From: Metridium senile | Lineage: Eukaryota; Cnidaria; Anthozoa; Actiniaria; Metridiidae | Direction of reading: 5' to 3' | NCBI GenBank assembly: GCA_949775045.1 | Contig: OX459106.1 | Coordinates: 4,583,384 to 4,647,383 of the forward strand | DNA: 64,000 bases | In this document: positions 10,901 through 20,395 of the stretch, piece after piece | Layout of the letters: each line of letters starts with the position of its first letter | Position numbering within the stretch: the stretch's first letter is position 1 | Notes under the pieces: generated by a model | What the model was told of the DNA's origin: nothing | What the model saw: only the letters and a program-made list of their open reading frames with translations | The model's database searches: none | Made by a program: the position numbers and the translations under genes

Positions 10901-13211
10901 ATCGTTCGCATTTGTATTCGCTTGTAATCTCCGTGTCGGTCGTTTATTTGTTTGCTTTGTTATTCCATTGACCCTTCGTCATATTTCTAGCTCCTATTTC
11001 AATCTCGTGATGTTAGTTTATCTGGTATTAAAAGCGATCGTATGTCACTCGGTTACTAATCGGTAACTTCTTTAACTGCCTCCGAATACAAACGCGAACG
11101 ATACTCTGCTGCCCATGCGCAGCCTAAACTGTTTACTAGCTAGTTTCCAATTCATTTCTTGTAGTTGTTAATCAGTGACGTTAAATAAATATATATAAAT
11201 ATGCATAATAAACTTTAACATTTTCTTTGTCATTTTACTTAGTAGGTCACTTGTGTCTGGCCAAAAATTGAGACGTTGAAAAATGTGTTTTATTGGTTAG
11301 CTTATAGTCTTTATAATATGAAATATGTTGAATACATAGCTGAACATGTGTAAGAAACTCTAAAATGTGATGTGTCGTATTTGTGAGTCTCCCGAATTAG
11401 TAAGACTCTTGTGCCTGCCTAAAAGAAATATGTTGAATAAACAGCTCAGTTTATTGAAAGGCATGTGCAAGAAACTCTCAAAATGTCTATGTTGTCTTTG
11501 TATTGAAAAAAAAAAACATGACTTGTTATAAAAATGTTGTTTGACTTCTGAATCTGGTATCTGAGACAAAGTTAGCAGCTACAAATGACAGATAATAATA
11601 CTTATTAATATAGTTTGTAGTCAAATTAGAAGATCAGTTTTTTTGAATTATAGAACTGAGTGCGATTTTTGCATTTAGTTGTACGAAGTGCGAAATTAAA
11701 AATATTGGATTCAAATTCATCCTCAACTTAGACAATAGGTTATTTAATGATATTTGTAACACCCTATAAGAAATGTTAACTTAACCGTTCACTGACGTTT
11801 CAAGCTTTAGCCCTTCGTAGGAGTAAAAAAGCAGGGATACACATCGCAATTTCAGTTCAGATTCAGTTTTTCAACAACATACCAGTCGCCTTCGATAAGA
11901 TAATACGTTGTTTAATTTTATATAAAATATAGGTTAATTTTGAGTAAGAAGTTAAGTGCACTGAATTGATGTATTTAATTAATAAGCTCAAAAGTAAGCA
12001 TTTTAGATCCGGATTCAGATTCAGATATCAGATCGAAATATACTATTCTAAAGTTTTTTTAAACAATTTAACGAAAACCAGGTTTGTTTGATAAGGTATG
12101 TGTTTTGAATAAAAGTAAAAGTTTTAGATACAGCATCAGACCGTCCACTTTTATTCAGACAGAAAGATATGTTTTTGTTGAGATTATGACGTTTTCGAAA
12201 AGTATATCGTTTAACTGACTAAAGCATAAACGATAGGTAATATAGTGAACTTTGTAACACCGTAAAAATGTTGACTTTAATTACTTTACTGACGTTTCGA
12301 GCTTTAGCCCTTCGTTGGAGTAAAAGACGAAAGGCTAAAGCTCGAAACGTCAATAAAATTAAGTCAACATTTTTACGGTGTTACAAATTACATATGCTAT
12401 TACCTATCGTTCATATCAAACACCGACGCAGTTTTTTTACTAGCTAGTTTCCATTTATAACTTAAGTTTAACATACATCTCTTTTTGTGGCTTCCATTAT
12501 AAGTTGTTTTAGCTCATTTAGACTTTCGTTGATTCTTGCTCTTCTTCTCTTCTCCATGATTGGCTTGGACGCCGACTGAAAAACAAGCAACTTCACTTAG
12601 GCTACGTTTACACGGTACCGGACAAATTTGTGACCGGTCAAAAAAACATCCGCTTAGGGGTTTCGTTCACACGGGACCGCGCTAAACGTGCAATAATTTG
12701 GACGCCTAACCGGTCAAAACGAAAATATTGTAATGATCGGTTCTGTGTGAACAGCATGTCCAGGTCGATCCGGTTTGACCGGTCAAAAATTCGTCCGGTC
12801 CCGTGTAAACCTAGCCTAAGTTCACAAAACATGTCGATAATTATCATATTTACTTATTAACTTAACAACTATTATCAAACAATCAAACAAAACAAGTACA
12901 TACATACATACTTTATAGGTTTTACATACAAAGGCTTTTCAAAACCTATTACATTAGATGATAAATATAAAATGAATCTAGAAAATACTAGATGTAATTA
13001 TATGAAAAATGTAAATCTACTTATAAAGTTTGTACAATAACTTTGACTTTAAAGTGCTTTAAAAAAATATGCTAGATAAGCAAGTGAAACAAAATTTGAA
13101 GTTCTAGCGAACTAAACACTGTTTTTAAGCAAAAGGATATTGAGCTGACTTTCAAAGTATGTATAAAATTACCTTTTTAACATTGCTTTCATTGCTGTCT
13201 TTGTCCGCCAT
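7985..13211 (-). CDS. HES: HES-family bHLH-Orange transcriptional repressor, complete, four exons
   Basis: Coding exons in transcript order are 13211-13173, 12575-12477, 9525-9438 and 8337-7985, totalling 579 nt (192 residues plus stop). All junctions have GT/AG borders and keep the frame (phases 0, 0, 1). The start is the only ATG before MADKDSNES. Residues about 17-29 form the basic region [13 protein letters not shown], with the proline typical of the HES subfamily. Helix 1 and loop follow, then helix 2 ([16 protein letters not shown], about 52-67). An Orange domain starts near residue 83 ([18 protein letters not shown]), and the last four residues are WRPW, the Groucho/TLE-recruiting motif. 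From family knowledge, such proteins bind N-box or E-box DNA as dimers and repress transcription, often downstream of Notch. Intron positions match those I know from vertebrate Hes1. The protein is short for the family because the segment between Orange domain and WRPW is reduced. Intron 2 (about 2.95 kb) is filled with transposon debris. Confidence 0.95.
8757..8940 (+). mobile_element. tRNA-derived SINE
   Basis: Lies in HES intron 3. It has an A-box-like segment (tagcggtgagagggctggc) and a B box (gggttcaattcccag) at tRNA-like spacing. A body follows with 'ctcttatgccacccgggttctcctg' read in pieces. The tRNA part lacks good acceptor pairing, so it is a SINE and not a functional tRNA gene. The class is known to be RNA polymerase III transcribed; activity here is unknown. 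Confidence 0.65.
9630..9860. repeat. Degenerate repeat with 'aaaatcgcctaaaa'-type words
   Basis: Lies in HES intron 2. Short words such as 'ttaggagcttttgctaaaat', 'cgtctaaaattgcctaaaa' and 'gatcgccttagatttt' recur. A clearly related, inverted segment is at 35025-35200. The pair marks an interspersed element made of short internal repeats. Confidence 0.6.
10030..10195. mobile_element. Foldback/MITE segment, 'gataggtaata...aacaccgtaaaaa' family
   Basis: The words 'ataggtaatataatgat', 'tgtaacaccgtaaaaaatg' and 'gacgtttcgagctttagc' are shared with copies at 11735-11840, 12225-12430, 36350-36800 and 46890-46970. The matching right end is at about 10825-10880, so the LINE fragment in between probably inserted into this element. 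Confidence 0.7.
10195..10825 (+). pseudogene. 3' fragment of a non-LTR retrotransposon (LINE) reverse transcriptase
   Basis: Broken frames give, in order, [14 protein letters not shown](stop)[37 protein letters not shown] and then, after a frameshift, [19 protein letters not shown] and [17 protein letters not shown]. This is the characteristic C-terminal segment after the reverse transcriptase domain of CR1/L2-like LINEs. There are internal stops and at least one frameshift near 10455. The fragment ends in an A/T-rich tail (aattaataaagctttattat), as expected of a 5'-truncated insertion. It lies in HES intron 2, on the strand opposite to the gene, and is inactive. Confidence 0.85.
10878..11123. 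repeat. Inverted-repeat (foldback) element
   Basis: Left arm 'gggcagcagagtatcgttcg...aatacaaa'-type sequence at 10889-10925 pairs with 'cgcgaacgatactctgctgc' at 11092-11112. It lies inside HES intron 2, next to the 'gacgcagcc' end of the MITE family. Confidence 0.75.
11735..11845. mobile_element. MITE fragment of the 'taacacc...gacgtttcaagctttagc' family
   Basis: Diverged copy of the family seen at 10030 and 12225. Only one end is present. Confidence 0.6.
12225..12440. mobile_element. Compact MITE with near-complete terminal inverted repeats
   Basis: 'aacgataggtaatatagtg...tgtaacaccgtaaaaatg' on the left is mirrored by 'tttttacggtgttacaaatt...ctattacctatcgtt' on the right. An internal palindrome is centred on 'gtaaaagacgaaaggctaaag'. 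It sits about 40 bp from HES exon 2, on the donor side. Confidence 0.8.
12600..12816. mobile_element. 'ggctacgtttacacgg' MITE, copy 1 (HES intron 1)
   Basis: A short element of about 217 bp with terminal inverted repeats ggctacgtttacacgg / ccgtgtaaacctagcc and internal 'accggtcaaaa' words in both orientations. A second copy is at 13730-13968. The two copies flank HES exon 1. Confidence 0.85.
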
Positions 13212-13332
13212 TTCTACAGTGAACACTAGTACTAGTATCAGCGAACTCATGGGAAAATTGCAGCCTTAAGCTTTTTAATGCCGGTAGTCTTGGTATGATT
13301 GATTAAGGCCTGTGATTGGACAAGGGCCTTAC

Positions 13333-13339
13333 TATATAG
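13333..13339 (-). promoter_or_regulatory. Candidate TATA box of the HES gene
   Basis: TATATAG on the minus strand, about 122 bp upstream of the HES ATG. A CCAAT-type motif (reverse of attgg) lies further upstream near 13454. Position and motif fit a core promoter, but no transcript start is visible from sequence. Confidence 0.35.
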
Positions 13340-13434
13340 ATTGTAATGATTTAAACCAATTTGCTAAATGAGGCTGCACATAATAGACTCATTATCTAAG
13401 ATATACAAGGTTATTGTTTGATGTAAATCCATGC

Positions 13435-13442
13435 CGTGGGAA
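13435..13442 (+). promoter_or_regulatory. CSL/Su(H) site, proximal (CGTGGGAA)
   Basis: Exact match to the high-affinity Notch effector motif YGTGGGAA, about 224 bp upstream of the HES start codon. It faces a second exact match at 13598-13605. Confidence 0.6.
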
Positions 13443-13597
13443 CGGTAATCCGCTATTGGCTGGTGAAGGTGTTTAAGCTAGGTACAATGGGTGTTTATAA
13501 CACCAGGCACTAGGCTTTTGTTATGGTAGACTATCGCAGAACGAATTGCAGCAGCAAAGTCATGCCGTAAATCCCTTGAACAATGACTGCCATGAAA

Positions 13598-13605
13598 TTC
13601 CCACG
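13598..13605 (-). promoter_or_regulatory. CSL/Su(H) site, distal (TTCCCACG on the given strand)
   Basis: Exact CSL motif in the orientation opposite to the proximal site. Read along the gene, the two are arranged CGTGGGAA ... TTCCCACG, the orientation of a paired CSL site. The gap is 155 bp rather than the usual 15-19 bp. CACTAG words fitting the N-box pattern CACNAG, which HES proteins bind, occur nearby (about 13507 and 13224). Confidence 0.55.
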
Positions 13606-13619
13606 CTTAGCACTCAAAG

Positions 13620-13729
13620 CGAACTGAACATGTCTATAACCAAGGCAGCACGCCGATAAACAAACATTGAACAATATACTAGGCCGCTCCATTGCAAGCA
13701 AGCAAACACAAGATTTGATTTGACTTTCA
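13620..13729. repeat. Outlying unit of the 14520-15060 tandem repeat
   Basis: Contains 'cgataaacaaacattgaaca', 'atactaggc' and 'aagatttgatttgactttcag', which match the tandem repeat starting near 14520. The stretch between them is occupied by a MITE and a foldback element. Confidence 0.6.
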
Positions 13730-13968
13730 GGCTAGGTTTACACGGGACCGGACGAATTTTTGACCGGTCAAAAGATCGACCTGGACATGCTGTTCACACG
13801 GAACCGATCAATATTTTCCGCGTTCTTTTCAGACGAGACCATCACAATATTTGACCGGTTAGGCGTCCAAATTATTGCACGTTTAGCGCGGTCCCGTTTT
13901 AACGGAACCCGTAAGCGGATGTTTTTTTGACGGGTCAAAAATCCGTCCGGTCTCGTGTAAACGTAGCC
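13730..13968. mobile_element. 'ggctaggtttacacgg' MITE, copy 2 (upstream of HES)
   Basis: Inverted copy of the element at 12600-12816, with the same termini and internal 'accggtcaaaa' and 'cgtccaaattattgcacg' words. It is inserted in the tandem repeat family between 13729 and 14520. Confidence 0.85.
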
Positions 13969-13979
13969 TCAATGTTTTT

Positions 13980-14507
13980 ACCCTGCGAGCAGAGGTTCCT
14001 TTCTCTTACCTAGAACGACGAGAAAAGAAACCTCTGCCGGCAACCGGTTGTTATTCCTGTTGAGCATGCGCGTTTTCCAAAGGTCAACTGATTAGGTTTT
14101 TGCGTGACAAGTTAAAATATCGTATTTCGTACAATGAGCAAAGATGGCGAAATGCTCTCCGTTTAATGTCGTCAAAAACTCCAGTTAAGAAATATAAGAA
14201 CGACATTGTTTAGTGAGTAGATTATATCTAATGTTGCGTAGAGCTAAAGCGATTGTTAATGTTAAATCTTGTTGGTCCTGGCCTTGACTGATTGAAATCA
14301 AAAGTAAACATCAACGTTAATTAACGCTTGGGAAAGTGATGTTTTCTGTCATCGCATGGTTGAAAAACCAGTTTAAAACCAGTTTATAATTAGATAGCCC
14401 ATAATGTTTTACATCCAGAAACTTGGATGTAATTATCGGGTACCGGCAGAGGTTACTTTTCTCGTCGTTCTAGCGAGTAAGAGAAAGGAACCTCTGCTCG
14501 CAGGGTA
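13980..14507. mobile_element. Foldback element with 'cctgcgagcagaggttcctt' ends
   Basis: Terminal inverted repeats of about 55-60 bp: 'ccctgcgagcagaggttcct...gaaacctctgccgg' on the left and 'ccggcagaggttacttttct...aacctctgctcgcaggg' on the right. No transposase-like frame was seen in the 400 bp between them, so it is a non-autonomous element. Confidence 0.85.
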
Positions 14508-14519
14508 CAATGTTTTGTG

Positions 14520-15065
14520 CTGAGTCGACATTTTAAAAATTAAAAAAAATGTAAACCTAACAGTTTGGTCCAATTTAACTGTCAGACTAGGGTTGATACG
14601 ATGAATTTCGGCTTTACAGCAATCAACTGCAAGATAGGTTTGATTTGGCTGTCAGTGTTACATTGTAAGACGATAGATTTTGTGATAAGCCGGCATTCTT
14701 TTCTAAAATCAGAAACCTAATTAACGATAAACCAACAAACATTGGACAACAAGCCAGGCTTTGTAGCAATCAAACATAAGAGTCAGCATTTCTAAAATAT
14801 AAACAATAAATAAACATTGCAGAACAATACCAGGCTATATGACAATCAGACAAGATAGGTTTGATATGACTGTCCGTCTTGAGACGAAAGATTTTATGCT
14901 GAATCGACATTTTTTTTCTAAAATGTAAACCCAAACGATAAATAAACATTGAGCAATACCAGGCTTTATAACAATCAAACACAAGATAGTTTTAATTTGG
15001 CTGTCAGTGCTGAGACGATAGATTCTGTGCTGAATGGACATTTTTTACTTAAATACAAACCCATA
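14520..15065. repeat. Tandem repeat, unit about 130-150 bp
   Basis: Three to four diverged units with the words 'gtgctgaatcgacatttttt', 'ctaaaatgtaaacc', 'cgataaataaacattg', 'caataccaggcttt', 'caatcaaacacaagatag' and 'gatttggctgtcagt'. Confidence 0.8.
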
Positions 15066-15760
15066 GAATAAATAAAAGTAAAAAAGAAATATATGGGAGT
15101 AATGTGATGTAAAGGCTATCATTATGTAAATTATATGTATAATACTGAGTGGGAGCCGGTGTACTGGACGTGAACATATTTGGCTCGAAGTTATGCCTCA
15201 CGGAACGAGCGCAGCGAGATGTCCAAGAGGCATTGTTGTAATTAGAACATAAGTATTTAAAAATGTAAAGACTGTAAATAAAAAAGTATTGTATTTTTAC
15301 TGCCCGCTCAACAAAATACGTACTCCACAATCACGTGGCTTGTTTGCATGTTTTTTATTAGGGGCGCGCAAACGTGGAAATACAGCCATATGATAAAAGG
15401 CTATAAAGTACATCCTTATTTAGTAAATTAGGTTGTTTTAATCATTACAAATAATTAATGGTCGGCCTCTTGTCTGCACTGGGAGGGAGGGACGTAAAAT
15501 AACCACTGATGACGTAACAAACCATGGCCATGACCATACTTTACCGGCTTTACTGCGAAGCGTGCATCAAATAGAGGTCCGTAAATATAATTACTCGTGC
15601 CCAGGCCTATGGCCGGCACGAGTCTTAAAATGCAACGCCGTCTGTCTTTCATTTCCACGTCGAAGATTTTGAAAGCGAGGCGCTAACACCCAGCATTCTT
15701 TGCGACACACAAGCTGAATATTCAACGATTCAAGGCCGGCGGCCATTTTACGAACGCTAT
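15066..15760. other. Intergenic with small foldback
   Basis: Contains a short hairpin near 15192-15235 (tgcctcacggaacgagcgca ... ccaagaggca). The word 'ggaacgagcgcagcgag' recurs at 20453-20470. The part from 15460 to 15760 is GC-richer and might be a promoter or 5' region, but nothing firm can be said. Confidence 0.4.
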
Positions 15761-15767
15761 AAGCAAA

Positions 15768-15971
15768 ATGGACATCAACACTCTTTCATTTCGTAAGGAA
15801 GCTGTCTTAGCTCCAACAAACGAAGAAATCAGCAACCATATGGTCGCTTCTCCTTCCATTCGTGAGGAAACTGTCCTAGCAGCGAAGAACAAAGAGACTA
15901 CAGCTATGGTCGAAAAACCGGAAAAACAAATCTCTAATACAATGAAAAACAGCCACAAATCAATAGCATGA
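15768..15971 (+). CDS. Small ORF of unknown function
   Basis: A 67-codon frame starting MDINTLSFRKEAVLAPTN. It contains two similar stretches, S-FRKEAVLAPTNEE and S-IREETVLAAKNKE, spaced about 22 residues apart, which suggests an internal repeat and real constraint. It ends at TGA directly before gtaagt, which would be a good donor. No family was recognised. It lies about 120 bp before the OTU-like remnant and could belong to the same element. Confidence 0.3.
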   Translation: MDINTLSFRKEAVLAPTNEEISNHMVASPSIREETVLAAKNKETTAMVEKPEKQISNTMKNSHKSIA

Positions 15972-16089
15972 GTAAGTCTTAAAAATATTTTCAATAGTAA
16001 ATCTTATTGTAGTAAAACAAGGACGAAGTTTAAATTGTAATGACACCAAATGCATTTATTCAATAAAATGTTGTACTCAAAAATGATAG

Positions 16090-16616
16090 CTATTGTATTT
16101 CTCCACGTAAATTACTTATTTCACGTGACATTGAATCAAATCCTAGCCCTCAAACTCTAGATAATATTGTGGAAACTGTTCCAAGAATTCTCCCAGTGGT
16201 ATTATTGCAGTCTAGATTACCTGAACGAGGTTTTATAATTGTTAGATGTTGGCGGTGCAGGTGATCAAATGAGGGCTTTGCACCATTTAATTAATTTGAT
16301 TAGTCCTCTATATGCAGAAATTAATTATACTACAATAAATATTGGTCATGCGGATGAAGAACATTATGTTTCAACTTTTTGGATAATTAATTCTTTAACA
16401 TTTATAAATGAATCTGATGGTTGCAGTGATAACATCAACTCTCACTTCAATTATAATGCTGGGAGTAAACCATATTTTCTTATTGTAGCATATGCAATAT
16501 GTTTCTGTGTTATAAAATCCAGTGGATATTGGAATTATGTAACATTAGATGCCATCAATGATCATGCTAAGCTGTACAATATTTGTAATGATTTTGTACA
16601 AAATGATGCCGGTTAA
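16090..16616 (+). pseudogene. Transposon-derived OTU-like protease remnant with a 2A-like motif
   Basis: The first frame (about 16085-16232) reads KLLISRDIESNPSPQ, then LLQSRLPERGFII. The DIESNPSP part resembles the 2A-like motif D-I/V-E-x-N-P-G-P that precedes some non-LTR retrotransposon proteins in invertebrates, with its glycine replaced by serine. After a frameshift near 16232 the second frame reads LDVGGAGDQMRALHHLI. This aligns with the start of transposon-borne OTU domains, where the expected Asp-Gly-Asn-Cys region carries the catalytic cysteine. Here that cysteine is lost. INIGHADEEHYVSTF follows almost at once and matches the catalytic-histidine end of the OTU domain, so the middle of the domain is deleted. 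A further domain, PYFLIVAYAICFCVIKSSGY, continues to the stop near 16616. It is an inactive relic. The identification rests on recalled family motifs. Confidence 0.65.
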
Positions 16617-17055
16617 TTACAAGATGTTTTAAAGATATATGATACCATTATTGACCTAGAATGCACATAAATCTAGCTAATTTACTGAACATCAAGTAAT
16701 TTTAAATAAAGTAAAACATTCCTCAAGAAGTGCATTATAGAAAATATTAATATCAAAACAACCAGTTTCATGTTTTGTTTCTTTGGTTATTCTTTAAACT
16801 GTATTATTCAACAAAATAAAACAACTTACAACATAACTGATGGCAACTGTCTTATCAAAACATTTTGTGATAAAAGAACAAAGTTCCCAATGTGATGCAA
16901 AATATGTACTTTATTCTCTTTCTTGTTCTCAGTATCAAATCCAGTGATAAGGAAAGACAATACTCTAAGGAAATTTAAATTAAACAAACAAAAGATGCAA
17001 ATTAACAATAAAACTGGAGATGTATTCACACTGTGAAGTGTAGCTCAGGTCTCGA

Positions 17056-17235
17056 TCACTTATAAATGAAATAGTATTTCATCCCTTCTGCAGCTAAGAA
17101 TCCATTTACTCCAGTAGCACTAGTTTCATATTCATATTCTTTTAACTTGATCAGCAACTTCTTAACATTGTACACAAATTGTGTGCATTCAGTGACAACT
17201 GTCTTAGATGCATTTCTGTCATTCAAATTTATAAA
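17056..17235 (-). CDS. Candidate terminal exon of an unrecognised gene
   Basis: On the minus strand, 59 codons plus stop are open from an AG acceptor at 17236-17237; an in-frame TAG lies immediately upstream of the junction. The peptide includes NASKTVVTECTQFVYNVKKL and ends GFLAAEGMKYYFIYK. Composition and charge look protein-like, but no family was recognised. A possible partner first exon lies at 17805-17898 (minus; starts MTKNLLEKLRNVLEYVVES), without a donor I can fix. It may be a real small gene or a transposon relic. Confidence 0.35.
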   Translation of the reverse strand, partial: FINLNDRNASKTVVTECTQFVYNVKKLLIKLKEYEYETSATGVNGFLAAEGMKYYFIYK

Positions 17236-18725
17236 CTAGTTCCAGCTGTCCTACGCTCATCACCTTGCATCTAGGGCACGAGTGCACCATGAGGGCGTCT
17301 AGTTAATTGTAAAGCGCGTCAGCTACAACGCTTATTTACATATGTGCTGCTTTATGTAGGGAATTATAGTAACGAAGTATATGATCCCACATATCAAGTT
17401 ACAACCCAGCCATGTACTGTCCAAAAAATTTTATTATCATTAATACACAAGACCAAATATTAATCTGTCCTCTGATCGTCAAGATTCAGCCCATCGAACC
17501 AAAAGTTACGCTGCTGCCTTGCTTCTGCTCCTCTGTTATATACAGCCCTTTTTTTAAAAAAAAAGACCAAATTAAAGGGGAATATGGGTATCATTAATTT
17601 GAAATAAATATAGATATATAGCGATATTGTATACCAATGGCTAGCTAGCTCGTATGTTTCTTTGAATGCAATACATTAATGTGTCTGGCTACTTTTGAAG
17701 TAATGTTTAAAGTCCGACAATGAGGACTGGACGGGATTTCAAGTCCGCGCAATTAGTTCCAGTCCTAGAGTATTCGAGCAGCCAAAACAAGCACATTCTC
17801 GGCCGAAACCCGAACTTTTTCTCTTCTTTGGTTATTCCATAGCTTTCTACAACGTATTCCAGCACATTACGAAGTTTTTCGAGCAAGTTTTTAGTCATAA
17901 AAGACCTATTTATATATCACACGTTGATTTTTTGCTCAATTCTTTATTTTACAACACTTGTGTGAATTCTTGCGCGCTGATTGGTTGATTTACCGTGGTA
18001 AATAAGAGTCCAGACAACGGTGATCACGTCATCATGTCACACAACACTCGTGCGGAATTGAGGGAAAGTTTGTCATCCACAAAGTTTTTTCGTCAAAAAA
18101 GGATTTTAAAAAGAAGTTTATGGATAAACTATCAATGGAAATTACTTTTCTGTAAGTAGAAAATTGCAATAAATGTAACTATGCTGTCATGGAGCTGTTG
18201 TCGTTTTAATTTTATGCGATTTTTCAGTCTTTTCGACAAATCTTCACTCACAATCAATTCTGTAGTCTTTTCAACAAAAACGTGCTCAAAATTACATTTT
18301 TGACGAACAATACCATTCGTTCAGAACTGATTTGAAAAGCTTAGAATGTTGTTCAAATGCTAGACATATCAGATATTGTGTAATCTTCTATATGATCAGT
18401 TTTAATGTATAAAAAATGCATATTTTGTTTGAAAATGTCAAAAACGTTTCATCAGAACCCAGCTAATCGGCCGTGTTAGACGTTTTTGTACTTTTCTAAC
18501 TTCAATTAGCAGTCTCTCAAGACAAACAGTGCACTGTATTTCTGTATGAAAATAAGCTTATTTCTTTTTTTACCGGCTGAAAAAAGATCATTTTAGTAAA
18601 TTATGTGATTTTCCGTAGCTTGAAGAGAAACCATTGAGTTCGAAGCGTGACAAATTCGTCATTTTTCGTCCGTTAACTGACATTTCACTTTTTGTACATT
18701 TATTTTGGTTTGTGTTGTAAAAAAC
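17056..18725. other. Mostly unassigned sequence
   Basis: Besides the candidate exon, the segment at 17710-17770 (tccgacaatgaggactggac, tttcaagtccgcg) is a half copy of the hairpin at 41121-41210. The segment around 18000-18075 (gtcacacaacactcgtgcgg, gaaagtttgtcatcc) is related in inverted orientation to 60247-60295. These are interspersed-repeat fragments. Confidence 0.45.
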
Positions 18726-18726
18726 A

Positions 18727-18904
18727 AATCTAATGTGGTTAGCGTTGTCTGTACTCTTATCGACAACGATATTCGTCATGACAGTGATCAAAATTTGTTG
18801 CTGACTCACTCCGCTGCGCGTCGTGAGTCCACAGCATTTTGACCACTGTCATGACGAATATCGTTGTCGATAAGAGTACAGACAACGCTAAACCACATTC
18901 GATT
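18727..18904. repeat. Long perfect-arm inverted repeat
   Basis: Arms of about 68 bp (including 'cttatcgacaacgatattcg') flank a spacer of about 42 bp (ctgactcactccgctgcgcg). The near identity of the arms indicates a recently formed foldback MITE. The palindrome can extrude as a hairpin. Confidence 0.9.
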
Positions 18905-19179
18905 TGCTAATGTTTCGCTGCAATATTTACGCTATGTAAGCCTCGTTTCGAATCCGCCCGCAAGCTTTGTCACCGGTTTTCTCCAAATGAACGCTAAGAA
19001 CGCGAAAAGGGAGTATTGGAGGACTTTGAACGACTTCTCAAACTCAATAATTATTTGGGAGGAATCTTCGTCTATAGATATTTAACCATTTTATTATAAT
19101 GAAACTATTATTTGATAGTTATGCATGCATGGATAATTTCTATAACAGTTTAAAACATTCCGTTCTGGTCAACGAATTA

Positions 19180-19256
19180 GCTTGTGGCTTAATGGTAAGC
19201 AATAGGAATTAGTAAGTTAGTGGTTAGAAGTTCGAGTCTCCGTACAGGTTACCATG
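19180..19256 (+). mobile_element. tRNA-like/SINE sequence
   Basis: A-box-like 'tggcttaatggtaagc' and B-box-like 'gttcgagtctccg' occur at tRNA spacing. T-stem pairing is poor and there is no matching acceptor stem, so I call a SINE-type relic, not a tRNA gene. Confidence 0.4.
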
Positions 19257-19360
19257 AAAATATTTCAAGAGTCTTTTAATCCTTTAAAAAGTAAAGTGAA
19301 ATAATTATAAGGAACTATGTTTTTCTGGGCTAATATTAACCACTATATAAAGCGTTACCA

Positions 19361-19634
19361 ATATACACCTATTTCAATTAACGTTGTCCATCTGGAATGG
19401 TTGATCTGAGACCAATAGGAATTGTGGGAGCTCATTAAATTCCAAATGCATTGTTTTAATCACACTTGAATGGTGCTGAATTACAAATAACAGTATTTCA
19501 GAAGTAAGCATTGATATTCAAGCAATATTATAATAGTGCATTTGCGCATGCAGTTTAACGAGCTCCCACAATTCCTATCGGTTTCAGATCAAGCATTCCC
19601 GTTGGACAACGTTAATTGAAATAGGTGTATATAT
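19361..19634. mobile_element. MITE with about 80-bp terminal inverted repeats
   Basis: Left end 'atatacacctatttcaatta', inner 'aggaattgtgggagctc'. The right arm mirrors this with 'gagctcccacaattcct' and 'ttgaaataggtgtatat'. The roughly 120-bp middle is non-coding. A further short palindrome (tcatttcaaagtac...gtactttgaaatga) follows at 19640-19672. Confidence 0.88.
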
Positions 19635-20395
19635 TAAATCATTTCAAAGTACGGAGTACTTTGAAATGATTTCAAAGTACTTTGGAGCGGAATTTCCGGG
19701 GTTTCAAAGTTCATCATGTGATCTAATTCGAGACACCTGGTTGGCTGATTACCTCATGAATTATTAATAAGTTTGAGAACGCCTTTGAACGTTCGATTCG
19801 AGCCCACGATGTGCGCGCGCACAAAAATCGCTGAATAAAATACAACATTTTATTTAGGAACCAACCACGTTTTGAGCTTCAACAGGGAAAAACCCTCGAA
19901 TTTTGCACGGGACTCCATACTTTCGTTATGCTTAGTTGAAAGAACCTAATAAAATCTACGGTATATCAAAGTTTTTTTAAAAGTTAATTTTTCTAACGTA
20001 CAAAAAAATCGATTTTCGTAGGATTCTTTGTCCGACTTCATACGAGTTTTAAAAGCACTGAAAGGACAAAATATGACAGATCAAGGTATTTCTTTGTCTT
20101 TTATTCAAAACCATCCATATGCATGTTGTATTTTAGAATGATTCATTACCCGTCATGTGTGCTTGATATAGGATGAAAAATACTATTTTCTTATGATTTG
20201 TGATTTTTTTTCAATCGTAGTTTTCAAAGAAAAGTTTAACATTATTTCCAAAAGTAGCCAGTCACCGACCCAGTGTGCTTGAAAGCTCGACATTAATAAA
20301 TATTTAAAAAAGGTCGAAGTAGCACCATGTTTAATAAAAGAATCATTTATTATTTTTAGTTAAACAATATAATATGAACCAGAATACTAAGAGGT

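Noticed and set aside
15455..15994. Minus-strand ORFs opposite the small ORF at 15768
   Set aside because: Overlapping antisense frames without internal repeat or domain; the plus-strand frame has better coding signs.
19180..19256. Functional tRNA gene
   Set aside because: A and B boxes are present, but T-stem and acceptor-stem pairing fail; more likely a SINE relic.
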